The notes: generated from the letters alone by a model not told the origin. 44,257 nt of DNA from Anaerolineales bacterium (GCA_016928525.1 JAFGKO010000046.1:1-44257), one strand, 5' to 3'. Positions 35,900 to 43,714 are shown, counted from the first letter of the stretch. Numbers and translations are program-made.

Positions 35900-36907
35900 T
35901 CATTGCTCCCGTTTAATCAGCTTGTTTGCCAACTCTGTCAGCGCCTCACCCGCTTCCCCTTGCGGATCAGCCTCCCGCAAGTTGTTCAAGGCCAGGGTCG
36001 TCATCTGGCGCGAGATGGCATGCGTGTATTCATAAGCTCCCTCGCTGGCAAGCAGTTTTGCCATTTCCTCGACCTCGTCGGGGTGAATGGGACCCTGCAT
36101 CCAGCGCTCGGCGAATTTCCCGTCTTTGCTCAGTCCATGTAAAACGGGCAGGGATTTCTTGCCCTCCAGCAGGTCGCTGGCAGCGGACTTGCCCGTGATG
36201 GCCTCGTCCCCCCAGATACCCAGAATATCATCCTGCACCTGGAAGGCCAATCCCAATGAATGACCGAACGAGCGATAGGCATCCCGCGCGGCTTCATCGA
36301 CGCCGCCTAGAATTGCGCCAATGTGACAGCAAGCCGAGAGCAGGCCTGCGGTCTTACCAGCCACCATTGGCCAGTAATCTTCAACAGATAGGTCGTTTCT
36401 AGTTTCATAGGACATATCCAGGAATTGGCCGCATGTCAGATTGAGACAAGTGTTATGCAAGACTGTCGCCGCCTCGACGACAGTCTCGGCAGGGTAGTGC
36501 TGGCTCAAGTCCACGATGGCCTGGTTTGAAAGCACAAACAGCGCATCGCCAACGTTGATTGCCATTGGCGCTCCCCAGATGCTCCAAACAGTGGGCCGTC
36601 TACGCCGCTTCTCGGAGTTGTCCTGGATATCATCGTGTACCAGGGAGAAGTTGTGGACCAGCTCCACTGCGGCTGCGGCTGGTGCTGCGTGTAACCACTG
36701 CGAACCACATGCTGCAGTAGTAAGAAGCACCATAAGAGGACGAATTCGCTTTCCTGCCGCTTTCGGTCCCGCACCTTCGCCTGTCCAGCCCATATGGTAG
36801 GTGAGCATCTCGTGGAAAGGCTCCGTGCGCGGCTCGTTCAGCCGGGCAATCTGGCGTTGAAGTTCGGCCTCGATCGTAGAAAGCATGCTTTGGGTCAATT
36901 CGCTCAT
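35900..36907 (-). CDS. Polyprenyl diphosphate synthase (FPP/GGPP synthase type)
   Basis: A 335-residue trans-isoprenyl diphosphate synthase, which condenses isopentenyl diphosphate with allylic diphosphates. It has the basic GKRIRP motif near residue 52, the first Asp-rich motif VHDDIQD (Asp92, Asp93, Asp96) followed by RRRRPTVW, the FQVQDDILGIWGD second Asp-rich motif (Asp226, Asp227, with Gly at the fifth position), and the ITGKSAASDLLEGKKSLP stretch. Chain length cannot be read with confidence. It lies 42 nt downstream of the ABC permease gene; an isopentenyl-diphosphate isomerase is encoded about 5 kb away at 42099, so isoprenoid supply genes cluster loosely here. Confidence 0.92.
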   Translation of the reverse strand: MSELTQSMLSTIEAELQRQIARLNEPRTEPFHEMLTYHMGWTGEGAGPKAAGKRIRPLMVLLTTAACGSQWLHAAPAAAAVELVHNFSLVHDDIQDNSEKRRRRPTVWSIWGAPMAINVGDALFVLSNQAIVDLSQHYPAETVVEAATVLHNTCLNLTCGQFLDMSYETRNDLSVEDYWPMVAGKTAGLLSACCHIGAILGGVDEAARDAYRSFGHSLGLAFQVQDDILGIWGDEAITGKSAASDLLEGKKSLPVLHGLSKDGKFAERWMQGPIHPDEVEEMAKLLASEGAYEYTHAISRQMTTLALNNLREADPQGEAGEALTELANKLIKREQ

Positions 36908-36949
36908 CGAATTTCTCTTGGTTAGGGTTGGCGAGATTCTACCCCAGAT

Positions 36950-37747
36950 TCAAGAACCGGTACCGGTATAACTATTGACGCCTTTGGTCCAAATCCAATA
37001 GGTGATGGTAAACATACCTATTCCAATGATGGGGGAGAAGTATATCAGGGGTGAGATTTCTTCGGGGCGCAGGAATAGCTGTGACGGATAAAATGCGACG
37101 AAGCCAATTGGGATGACGAAAGTAAATACGAAGCGGAATGCGCCGTCGAAGATACTCATGGGGTAGGGGGAAAACTCGCGTAGTTTCCAGGCCAGGCCCA
37201 ACACCGGCCAGGCGTTGATCACCCAGAAAGCGGCACAGGTCGCAGCGACGATAATGGAGATCTGCACCAGCGCGGCGCTAAAGAGAGTAATGAGTAGCAG
37301 ACCGAGGCGCAGGAATGACCAGTCCAGATTCAGTTGAAAAGACGCGTAGATCAACAAGATGATCCCCACAAAAAACTGTGTGAGTCCTTTTAAGTCGAAC
37401 ATTTCTGACATATAGTAGAACATCATGTTCAAAGGACGGAAATAGTATTTCAGAAAGGTGCCCTCTGCGACATGGAAGCGCAATTGCCAGAAATGGTCGA
37501 ATAAAATTTGCATGGGCGAGATGGCGATCATGTAAAAGGCGTAGATGAAAACCATCTCCATGAGCGTCCAGCCAGCCAGGTTGGGGATGGAGTCGAACAG
37601 CACCCAGAAGATGGCCAACGTGGCCAGGCTGGAAAAGAACATCCCAATGGAACTGATGATGAAGTCCGCACGATATTGCATGCGGGCTTTGATGTATTGG
37701 GCCTCGATGATGAAGTACAAGCGAAGGTATTCGCCAATTGAGTGCAT
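36950..37747 (-). CDS. ABC-2 type exporter permease, second subunit
   Basis: A 265-residue integral membrane protein with about six hydrophobic segments, of the ABC-2 family that I place with the DUF990-like group (ABC2_membrane_6). Typical features are the N-terminal amphipathic stretch (YLRLYFIIEAQYIKARMQYR), a cytoplasmic loop LRFHVAEGTFLKYYFRP, and a C-terminal transmembrane segment. It starts one base after the stop of the first permease, so the two are co-translated and probably form a heterodimeric channel with the ATPase encoded upstream. The substrate is unknown; members of this family export lipids, polysaccharides or drugs. Confidence 0.87.
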   Translation of the reverse strand: MHSIGEYLRLYFIIEAQYIKARMQYRADFIISSIGMFFSSLATLAIFWVLFDSIPNLAGWTLMEMVFIYAFYMIAISPMQILFDHFWQLRFHVAEGTFLKYYFRPLNMMFYYMSEMFDLKGLTQFFVGIILLIYASFQLNLDWSFLRLGLLLITLFSAALVQISIIVAATCAAFWVINAWPVLGLAWKLREFSPYPMSIFDGAFRFVFTFVIPIGFVAFYPSQLFLRPEEISPLIYFSPIIGIGMFTITYWIWTKGVNSYTGTGS

Positions 37748-37748
37748 G

Positions 37749-38540
37749 CTAGCCTCCGCTGATGCGTAAAATTTTGATGGCCTGGTTGTAAAACAAACGT
37801 GTAAGGATGAATAGAGCCAGCACCCAAAGCGCTTGCACGGCCAGCATGGGCCCGAAGGTCCCCCAACCCTGATCGGGACGGGTTACCATCATCAGGGGGG
37901 TGTGGTAGATGGCCTGGAATGGTAGCACCAGCAGGATTTTCTGGACGGCGTCCGGGAAAAACTGTAAGGGAAGTAACGCGCCGGAGAATACAGTGATGAT
38001 GATCTCTTTGGTGATGCTGATACCCCAAATGGATTCGGTATAGAAGGCCGACAAACCCACAAAGTAGTCAAAACAAAAGCTGATCAGGAAGGCCAAGATG
38101 AGACTGAACGGGAATAAGATCAACCCAAGCCCCATAGTGACTTGAATTTTGAAAACCAGTGTCAGGATCAATATGGTGGGAATGCTGATGGCTGCCAGGT
38201 TCATCAGTATCCCACCCAGGCTGGAGAATAAGGCATACAGTTGGAAGTCCAGCGGTTTGGTCAGGTAGACAGCGATGATGCCTTCACGGATTTCATTGCC
38301 TATAATCCAATCCGCATAGGTCTTGAGCAAAATGAAGATCGCACTACCCAGCGCTATATAGATAAAGGTCTCGTTGAACGTCAGGCCACGAATAACATCA
38401 GCGTGCTCGTAGATGCTGCTCCACAGATAATAAGCCACGCCCAGATAGATGATATTGCCGATGATGGTAAAGAAGAATCCGAAACGGTAGGCCAGCCAGA
38501 CCTGGAAATTGCCACGTGTCAGAGCCAGATATCTTTTCAT
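37749..38540 (-). CDS. ABC-2 type exporter permease, first subunit
   Basis: A 263-residue membrane protein with about six hydrophobic segments, paralogous to the next gene. It begins MKRYLALTRGNFQVWLAYR, a common start in this permease group, and carries the loop IIGNEIREGIIAVYLTKP, which corresponds to the coupling-helix region. It overlaps the ATPase gene by 4 nt (38537-38540) and precedes the second permease by one base. The three genes form one exporter. Substrate unknown. Confidence 0.87.
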   Translation of the reverse strand: MKRYLALTRGNFQVWLAYRFGFFFTIIGNIIYLGVAYYLWSSIYEHADVIRGLTFNETFIYIALGSAIFILLKTYADWIIGNEIREGIIAVYLTKPLDFQLYALFSSLGGILMNLAAISIPTILILTLVFKIQVTMGLGLILFPFSLILAFLISFCFDYFVGLSAFYTESIWGISITKEIIITVFSGALLPLQFFPDAVQKILLVLPFQAIYHTPLMMVTRPDQGWGTFGPMLAVQALWVLALFILTRLFYNQAIKILRISGG

Positions 38541-39559
38541 CCCAGCGCTCCATCGTATATTTGTTTGACGACGGTTTCCATCGAAATCTCAACGATGCGC
38601 ACATCATACACAGGGAAATTGGTCATCACCAGGCTGAGCACGTCCGAGAGATGCGTACGCGCCTGGTCGATGGTTACATCTGTCCAGTTTTCTTCTACCT
38701 CGGCGATCGTGATGCCGTGACCTGTACCGAAGTGTTCGTCGAATTTCCCGTGTAGTTCCTCCAGCGTGGATTCGGTAAAATCGTCGATTTGCAGTTTCAG
38801 GGTCCGGTACGCTCCGAAGAGGGCATTCACCTGTTTTACATTGCCATCATACAGGATTGTCCCCTTGTCGATGATGATGATGCGCTTGCACAGCGCTTCC
38901 ACATCGCCCAGGTCATGGGTGGTCAGGATGATGGTTGTCTTGCGTTTGCGATTGAGTTCCTGGATCACGGAACGAATTTTGGCCTTGACGGAGATGTCAA
39001 GCCCGATCGTGGGCTCATCCAGGAAAACCACCTGCGGGTTGTGCAGGAAGGAAGCGGTGATGTCGCACAACATGCGTTGACCAAGCGAGAGGGTGCGTAC
39101 CTGTTGCGTGTAAAGCGCCTGCAAGCCGACCAGCTCGTTGAACAGGCCCATGTGGTCGTCGAAGGTTTTTTGGTCGACTTTGTAGATCTCTTTCAGGATT
39201 TTGAATGACTCGATAACTGGCAAATCCCACCACAACTGCGTGCGCTGCCCAAAGACCACTCCCATGATTTGCGCCTGGCGGATGCGATTCTCGTAAGGCG
39301 CCAAGCCATTGACCAGGATAGTGCCATCGCTCGGCTTTAGGATACCGGTCATCATTTTGATGGTGGTGGACTTGCCGGCGCCATTGGGCCCAATGTAACC
39401 GACCATCTCGCCCGGCTCGATGTCGAATGAAATCCTGTCTACCGCTTTGACGGTACGGTAGTCCCCCGAAAAGAGATCGCGGACTGCGCCCCCCAGCCCT
39501 TCACGGCGGTTGAGGACTTTGAAATGCTTGCTTAAATTTTCGATGTGAATCAGGCTCAT
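38537..39559 (-). CDS. ABC-2 exporter ATP-binding protein
   Basis: A 340-residue ATPase of the DrrA-like exporter group. From the ATG at 39559 (MSLIHIENLSKHF) it shows Walker A GYIGPNGAGKSTTIKMM (residues 54-70), a Q loop region around VFGQRTQLWWDLP, signature LSLGQRML, Walker B VVFLDEPTIGLD and the H loop LTTHDLGDVEAL. The C-terminal ~100 residues are the extra domain usual in ABC-2 drug or glycolipid exporters. An upstream in-frame TTG at 39574 would add five residues; the ATG is preferred. A good promoter and an 18-bp palindrome stand directly upstream. Confidence 0.92.
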   Translation of the reverse strand: MSLIHIENLSKHFKVLNRREGLGGAVRDLFSGDYRTVKAVDRISFDIEPGEMVGYIGPNGAGKSTTIKMMTGILKPSDGTILVNGLAPYENRIRQAQIMGVVFGQRTQLWWDLPVIESFKILKEIYKVDQKTFDDHMGLFNELVGLQALYTQQVRTLSLGQRMLCDITASFLHNPQVVFLDEPTIGLDISVKAKIRSVIQELNRKRKTTIILTTHDLGDVEALCKRIIIIDKGTILYDGNVKQVNALFGAYRTLKLQIDDFTESTLEELHGKFDEHFGTGHGITIAEVEENWTDVTIDQARTHLSDVLSLVMTNFPVYDVRIVEISMETVVKQIYDGALG

Positions 39560-39584
39560 GGGTGGTATCCCCAAAACGAAAAGG

Positions 39585-39602
39585 ATGTGATAATTAGCAC
39601 AT
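39585..39602. promoter_or_regulatory. 18-bp palindrome at the ABC operon start site (candidate operator)
   Basis: ATGTGATAATTAGCACAT is a dyad with arms ATGTG/CACAT around TAATTA and a single mismatched pair. It covers the predicted transcription start of the exporter operon, a classic place for a repressor of the two-fold symmetric helix-turn-helix type. No regulator gene is adjacent, so the binding protein is unknown. Confidence 0.5.
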
Positions 39603-39604
39603 AT

Positions 39605-39634
39605 ATTCTATCATGATGTCCGTAATTTTGTGAA
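39605..39634 (-). promoter_or_regulatory. Sigma-70 type promoter for the ABC exporter operon
   Basis: On the minus strand TTCACA (39634-39629) and TAGAAT (39610-39605) are separated by 18 bases; each matches five of six consensus positions. The start point would be near 39598, within the palindrome, about 40 bases before the ATPase start codon. Confidence 0.6.
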
Positions 39635-39663
39635 GAAATTCTGGAATTTCATCCCTGTTTCTA

Positions 39664-40278
39664 CTACTTTAACAACTGGAATCGTTTTAATTCGGCTTGT
39701 AATTGGACGGGAGATTTGAAGTGAATGGTATTGAATCCTAATGAATTTGCTGTCGCAATATTGGGTTGTGAGTCATCGATCAGTAAACAGTTGTGGGCTG
39801 GATATCCAATCCTGTGCAGGAGCAGGTTGAAGATGGCAGGATCGGGTTTGAGCATCTTTACATCACCGGAAAGAACGATGTCATCCAGCAGATCAAAGAA
39901 GGTGTACTGCTTACAGGCCCTTGGGAAGGTTTCGGCAGACCAATTGCTCAGGCCATAAAGCGGATAGCCGGCTAGCTTGAGCTTGCGCAAAATGTCCACA
40001 GTTCCAGAGATCGGGCCAACGATCGAATCCTCCCAGTGATCATAATACGCACGAATTAAATGAGCGTGGTGGGGGAATTGACTCGAAAGCGCTGCGATCC
40101 CTTCGGCAAAGGGACGGCCCCGGTCCTGTTCTGCGTTCCAGGTGGCGAAACCGACCTCGGCCAGGAATTGGTCAATTTGTTGCGGTTGGTCGATGAAGCG
40201 GCGGTACAGGGCGTGTGGATCCCATTCGAGCAGGACGCCGCCGAAATCGAAGATGATGGCTTGGATGGGAACTGTCAT
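39664..40278 (-). CDS. HAD-superfamily hydrolase (YihX-like)
   Basis: A 204-residue HAD phosphatase of subfamily IA. From the ATG at 40278 (MTVPIQAIIFDFGG) it has motif I with nucleophile Asp11 in FDFGGVLLEWD, motif II YGLSNWS, the lysine of motif III in KMLKPDPAIF, and the acidic motif IV CLLIDDSQPNI. The helical cap sits after motif I (FLAEVGFATWNAEQDRGRPF). The frame is open to 40599, but those codons overlap the peptidase gene. Related proteins act on small sugar phosphates or nucleotide monophosphates; the substrate here cannot be told. Confidence 0.9.
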   Translation of the reverse strand: MTVPIQAIIFDFGGVLLEWDPHALYRRFIDQPQQIDQFLAEVGFATWNAEQDRGRPFAEGIAALSSQFPHHAHLIRAYYDHWEDSIVGPISGTVDILRKLKLAGYPLYGLSNWSAETFPRACKQYTFFDLLDDIVLSGDVKMLKPDPAIFNLLLHRIGYPAHNCLLIDDSQPNIATANSLGFNTIHFKSPVQLQAELKRFQLLK

Positions 40279-40313
40279 AAGCGTGGATTGTATCAGGGAT
40301 ATAGTTATCGGGT

Positions 40314-41231
40314 TTATGGTGTGCGGAGGCGCCATACTTCGAAGCCTCCGAAGCCGGTCGAACCCAGTTGCGAGAATTGTTTTTCGGTCCAGGTATGGAA
40401 GATACCGGCGTTCGGGTCGATGGGATCGTAGAGCATGACTTCGTCGATGATGTAACCATCCGGCGTGCCAAAATTGGTGACGGCATATGCCCTCATCTGA
40501 CTGTCCACGCGATTGACCACCAGCATATGATCGAAATTGCCGCCTGTGCCACGATCGATATAAATGAAATCCCCGGGTTGTAGTGGATAGGTAGCCCAAT
40601 CGAATTTGTTCAGCGGGGTCTTGAAACGGGTGTCCTCGTATTTGTTTGCCGGGAAGACCTGCTTTACCAGGGTTCGGTCTTTGGGAATATACGGATTCAA
40701 AAGCCAGAAATCATAGGGGATGACAGCCTCGTAATCGATCAGATTTGCGCCTTGCAGAATCGCCAGGGACAACGGTCCACAAATCAGGGTTGGAGAGCCA
40801 TAGCCAATGCCGTTGATCTCTTCCCCCACTTGCTTGCTTTCCCTGGTTGTCCGCGCGATGAATTGGATGGATGTTTCGTACAGCTTTATCTGTTGTTCCC
40901 GGGTCAATGGACCGGTGATCAGGAGCTTGCCATTCAAGATCATCGACTCTGGAACCGTGGGCGTGTTCGTCGGCATGGGCGTGAGGGTAGGCGAGGATGT
41001 GAGGGCCGCAGTGGGGGAGGGCGTGTCCGTGTTTGTTGGGGTTATGGTTGGGGTGGAGGTCGGCGGGGCGGGCGTGGGTGAGTCGGTTGCAAAGGGTAAA
41101 TAGGTAGCCAGCGGGGAGTTTTTAGGGAGGGCGAAAAACAGGCCAGCGAGGAACAGCCCAGTGACGATAAGCCCGATGACCAGGCCAATGCTCAGATATT
41201 TTAAGTTCGAGGGCAGGTGGTCAAGGATCAT
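40314..41231 (-). CDS. Membrane-anchored papain-like cysteine peptidase (C39/NlpC-P60-like)
   Basis: A 305-residue extracytoplasmic protein. After MILDHLPSN comes one membrane segment (about 12-36), then a long Pro/Thr/Ser-rich stalk with TPTP-type repeats (residues 50-100), then a globular domain. Two motifs fit a papain-like fold: LICGPLSLAIL (catalytic Cys candidate) and NFDHMLVVNRVD (His candidate), with the DFIYIDRGTGG strand typical of NlpC/P60 and C39-like enzymes. The substrate could be peptidoglycan or a peptide. The start ATG at 41231 overlaps the stop of the remnant frame upstream by the ATGA arrangement; the frame is open 13 codons further up. Confidence 0.75.
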   Translation of the reverse strand: MILDHLPSNLKYLSIGLVIGLIVTGLFLAGLFFALPKNSPLATYLPFATDSPTPAPPTSTPTITPTNTDTPSPTAALTSSPTLTPMPTNTPTVPESMILNGKLLITGPLTREQQIKLYETSIQFIARTTRESKQVGEEINGIGYGSPTLICGPLSLAILQGANLIDYEAVIPYDFWLLNPYIPKDRTLVKQVFPANKYEDTRFKTPLNKFDWATYPLQPGDFIYIDRGTGGNFDHMLVVNRVDSQMRAYAVTNFGTPDGYIIDEVMLYDPIDPNAGIFHTWTEKQFSQLGSTGFGGFEVWRLRTP

Positions 41232-41359
41232 AGGTTGGCAATAGCGGGGTTTTCGTTGTTGGTGATCCAATTGAGGGGATAGGCCCCGTACAGCGGGGTG
41301 GATTCGATGCAGAGGTGGATGTTATTCCATTCATCGTGATTGCAGATGATGTGTTCGTA
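41228..41359 (-). pseudogene. Decapitated 3' remnant of a gene upstream of the peptidase
   Basis: A 43-codon open frame runs from just after the stop codon of the 114-residue gene to TGA at 41230-41228, with no start codon. Its translation has protein-like composition (IICNHDEWNNIHLCIES, then YPLNWITNNENPAIANL) and its stop overlaps the peptidase start as ATGA, the normal junction of two operon genes. I read it as the C-terminal end of a lost gene. I do not recognise the family. Confidence 0.5.
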
Positions 41360-41704
41360 CTAAGCCAATCCTGAAAAGTCAACAGCTTTATCAGACCAAC
41401 CTTTTGCCTGCACGGAAAGCAATACTCGTTGTTTGGGATTCTGGCTGGCTTCATCCCAGGCGCGTTGCCAGAGGGTTATCATGGTTTGCATTCTCACGAG
41501 TTCTGCAGCGGTTTCTGGTTCTGTATCTGCGGCAGTCCATTCGATGAGGTGTTTGGCTTCATCCAGTAAATTTGTAACAATTGTTGGGTCAGTTGATTTT
41601 CTGGCGGAGGATGAAATGCGTCCAAGCGTGGCAGCTAATCCGCCCAAGCGGCGGGAGAGGGGGTCGCGTAAAAATCGCTCGCGGAGTTTCTCTTTGTTTT
41701 TCAT
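41360..41704 (-). CDS. Small helical protein, partner of DUF5674
   Basis: A 114-residue, highly charged and apparently all-helical soluble protein I do not recognise (starts MKNKEKLRERFLRDPLSRR; includes LLDEAKHLIEWTAADTEP). Its start overlaps the stop of the DUF5674 gene by 4 nt (ATGA), so the two are co-translated. Size, tight coupling and position at the edge of a disrupted gene would suit a small mobile two-gene module, such as a toxin-antitoxin-like pair, but no toxin motif is visible. Confidence 0.75.
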   Translation of the reverse strand: MKNKEKLRERFLRDPLSRRLGGLAATLGRISSSARKSTDPTIVTNLLDEAKHLIEWTAADTEPETAAELVRMQTMITLWQRAWDEASQNPKQRVLLSVQAKGWSDKAVDFSGLA

Positions 41705-42039
41705 TGAACACCTCCAAGCAATTCTCTTGTCACAGATTCAACTTGTTTGCGGAGATTCTCGTCTTGAATCACAATATTTCTGTTTCCCAATCGGGGACGA
41801 ATATTTATCAAAGACTCAAACTCAATTCGTTGTTCACTTGGGTACCAGTTTGCACCCCACAGGTCGTCTTGCTCGCTGCCACCATCCAGTAAAACAGATT
41901 CACAGTCTGCATGCATTTCTCCACCACCCGATAAAACACGGCGGCGAATATCTACAACAATCTTGATCATGCTTTCGTATTCTTGGAGCATTTCCTGAAT
42001 TTGAGCAGATGTGGCGGGCTCTTTAAGTATATGTATCAT
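41701..42039 (-). CDS. DUF5674-family protein
   Basis: A 112-residue protein that I recognise as DUF5674: it opens MIHILKEPATSAQIQEML and carries DIRRRVLSGGGEMHADCE, QDDLWGANWYPSEQRIEFE and SLINIRPRLGNRNI, the invariant core of the family. The function is not known to me. The Gly-Gly-Gly-Glu-Met-His and Trp-Gly-Ala-Asn-Trp-Tyr clusters could form an active or ligand site. It is co-translated with the 114-residue protein downstream. Confidence 0.85.
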   Translation of the reverse strand: MIHILKEPATSAQIQEMLQEYESMIKIVVDIRRRVLSGGGEMHADCESVLLDGGSEQDDLWGANWYPSEQRIEFESLINIRPRLGNRNIVIQDENLRKQVESVTRELLGGVQ

Positions 42040-42098
42040 GATTTCTCCTGCATCGATTATATCGTTTGCGCTTTACAGTTCCTTTAACTTCCCAGCCT

Positions 42099-43139
42099 TC
42101 AACCCTTCGACAAGCTCAGGGCAAGCCCTTCCAGCTTTCCAACGCCACTCGCAAACATTGTGACTTCAATCTGTTTCTTTGTCAATCTCATCATTTCAAC
42201 CGTCTTTTTGGTTGAAACCGCCGCAGCTTTCAAAAACTGACCGGCCATCCCACCCAGGGACGCGCCTAGCGCGATGCATTTGGCGATGTCGAGACCGTCT
42301 TTGAGGCCGCCGCTGGCGAAGATCGTCATCTCGGGCAGAACGCGTTTCACGTTCAGAATCGACTCGGCAGTGGGGATACCCCAGCCGACAAAGGTGGCGG
42401 CCAGCTTGCGGGTGAACTCGTCCGGAGCACGGTGCATTTCGACCTGCGACCAGCTTGTCCCGCCCGCGCCGGCCACGTCGATGGCGGAGACGCCGCAACC
42501 GGCCAGCAGTTTGGCGGTCCGTTCTGAGATGCCCCAGCCGACTTCTTTGGCAATCACCGGCACCTCTAACTTTTTACATATTATTTCTATCTTCTTAGCT
42601 AAGCCTGAGAAATTGGTATCACCCGCATCCTGGACGGCTTCCTGCAAGGGATTCAGGTGCAGGATGAGCGCATCGGCGGCGATCATGTCCACGGCGCGGC
42701 GGCAGTGGTCAATGGTGTAGCCGTAGTTGAGTTGGACGGCGCCCAGGTTAGCGAACAGCAGAATATCGGGCGCGACCTTGCGGGTGATGGCGAAAGTGGG
42801 GGTTTGTTCGGGGTGTTCGAGTGCGGCGCGCTGGCTGCCGACTCCCATGGCTACACCCACTTCCTGCGCGGCTTCGGCCAGTCGCTGGTTGATCTCCCCG
42901 GCTTCCTCTGTCCCGCCAGTCATGGAACTGATCAGGATGGGAGCGGCCAGTTTCACGCCGAACAGGCTCAGGCTGGTGTCGATGCGTTCCAGGTCCAGTT
43001 CGGGTAAAGCCTGGTGGACAAAGTGATAGTTCTCGAGGCCGGTGGTCAATGCGGAGCGGACATCCTGTTCCAGATTGATCTTGATATGGTCGGATTTTCT
43101 CTCTTCGATTGAGGCGGTTTTCGGCGCAACTTTTGACAT
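42099..43139 (-). CDS. fni: Type 2 isopentenyl-diphosphate delta-isomerase
   Basis: A 346-residue FMN-dependent enzyme that interconverts isopentenyl and dimethylallyl diphosphate. Family marks are ERKSDHIKI at the N terminus, [34 protein letters not shown] (holding the catalytic Gln region), [11 protein letters not shown], and the FMN-phosphate motifs [10 protein letters not shown] and [19 protein letters not shown]. The length matches the family (about 340-350). The last eight residues (LALSLSKG) are encoded by a repeat element rather than by family sequence. It is divergent from the acyl carrier protein gene and 118 bases away from it. The short palindrome TCCCCGTTAGGGGA (43163-43176) lies between them. 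Confidence 0.94.
   Translation of the reverse strand: MSKVAPKTASIEERKSDHIKINLEQDVRSALTTGLENYHFVHQALPELDLERIDTSLSLFGVKLAAPILISSMTGGTEEAGEINQRLAEAAQEVGVAMGVGSQRAALEHPEQTPTFAITRKVAPDILLFANLGAVQLNYGYTIDHCRRAVDMIAADALILHLNPLQEAVQDAGDTNFSGLAKKIEIICKKLEVPVIAKEVGWGISERTAKLLAGCGVSAIDVAGAGGTSWSQVEMHRAPDEFTRKLAATFVGWGIPTAESILNVKRVLPEMTIFASGGLKDGLDIAKCIALGASLGGMAGQFLKAAAVSTKKTVEMMRLTKKQIEVTMFASGVGKLEGLALSLSKG
42103..42121. repeat. REP-like short repeat inside the end of fni
   Basis: CCCTTCGACAAGCTCAGGG, whose complement CCCTGAGCTTGTCGAAGGG is a REP-like sequence scattered through many bacterial genomes. Here it supplies the final codons of fni just before the TGA. Recognition is from memory of the motif; only one copy is in the window. 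Confidence 0.6.
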
Positions 43140-43188
43140 AGGGCAGTGTTCCTGTCTAGTGAGTCCCCGTTAGGGGAAGATAGCTGGC

Positions 43189-43216
43189 TTGACACGCTTG
43201 CCAATCGGATTACAAT
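43189..43216 (+). promoter_or_regulatory. Strong sigma-70 type promoter for the acyl carrier protein gene
   Basis: A perfect TTGACA (43189-43194) and TACAAT (43211-43216, five of six) are 16 bases apart. The start point would be near 43223, giving a leader of about 35 bases that contains the Shine-Dalgarno GGAGG just before the ATG at 43258. Confidence 0.85.
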
Positions 43217-43257
43217 AGGCCAGCCAAAAATGTTGAAATCAATTCTGGAGGATTATA

Positions 43258-43491
43258 ATGTCTGATACGTTTGTTGAGGTAAAGGCAATTATCGTGGATT
43301 TGCTCGGCGTGGACGAGGGTAAGGTGACGATGGAAGCCAGCTTCCGCGATGACCTGGAGGCCGATTCGCTCGACCTGGTCGAGTTGATCATGGCTTTCGA
43401 GGACAAGTTTGGCGCGGAGATCTCTGACGAAGACGCCCAGTCGATCACAACTGTGGGTGGCGCGGTCAAGTACATCGACGATCATAGATAA
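43258..43491 (+). CDS. acpP: Acyl carrier protein
   Basis: A 77-residue acidic acyl carrier protein for fatty acid synthesis. The 4'-phosphopantetheine attachment serine is Ser37 in [12 protein letters not shown], within the usual helix II. The lengths of the four helices match AcpP-type carriers. A TTGACA/TACAAT promoter and a GGAGG ribosome site six bases upstream of the ATG indicate high, constitutive expression. No fab genes flank it, so it stands as a single-gene transcript closed by the hairpin at 43657. Carriers of polyketide systems look alike, but the isolated context favours the housekeeping role. Confidence 0.93.
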   Translation: MSDTFVEVKAIIVDLLGVDEGKVTMEASFRDDLEADSLDLVELIMAFEDKFGAEISDEDAQSITTVGGAVKYIDDHR

Positions 43492-43500
43492 TCTTCAAGG

Positions 43501-43638
43501 TGTCATTGCGAGGAGCGTAGCGACGAAGCAATCTCAAGTTTCTAGATACGAGGAGATTGCCAAAGTGCCCGCAAGGGTACGCGCCTCGGTTTCGATACTC
43601 CGCTTCGCGGTACTCAACCAGCGGCGCTCGCAATGACA
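43501..43638. repeat. MITE-like palindromic element with a nested REP hairpin
   Basis: Perfect 12-bp terminal inverted repeats TGTCATTGCGAG (43501-43512) and CTCGCAATGACA (43627-43638) bound a 138-bp element. A second inverted pair, GCAATCTC (43528-43535) and GAGATTGC (43553-43560), lies inside. Between 43585 and 43619 a different REP-type hairpin is embedded (TTTCGATACTCCGCTTCGCGG region, stem CCGC/GCGG with loop TTC). No coding potential is seen. It sits 9 bp after the acyl carrier protein stop. Confidence 0.75.
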
Positions 43639-43656
43639 TAATGTGATTATAACCGT

Positions 43657-43696
43657 AGAGCCGCTCTCTATTGGCAGAGGGCGGCTCTTGGGTTTT
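43657..43696 (+). terminator. Hairpin terminator of the acyl carrier protein transcript
   Basis: AGAGCCGC (43657-43664) pairs with GCGGCTCT (43681-43688); inner bases CTCT and AGAG can extend the stem. The plus strand then reads TGGGTTTT, a short T run. It lies between the convergent acpP and sucD genes. The minus strand lacks a T tract after the stem, so it mainly serves the plus strand. Confidence 0.65.
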
Positions 43697-43714
43697 AAGC
43701 CTTACAGGTCAATT

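Noticed and set aside
37528..38028. A 166-codon minus-strand frame overlapping both ABC permeases.
   Set aside because: It runs out of frame across the junction of two convincing membrane proteins and gives Pro/Ser/Arg-rich sequence.
40279..40599. Extended N terminus of the HAD hydrolase up to 40599.
   Set aside because: The extension is His/Arg-rich and covers the peptidase coding region; the HAD fold begins directly after the ATG at 40278.
41221..41454. A 77-codon minus-strand frame over the remnant region.
   Set aside because: Composition (Thr/Ser/Pro/Asn) is that of a shadow frame; the alternative frame ending at 41228 has better protein character and an ATGA junction with the peptidase.
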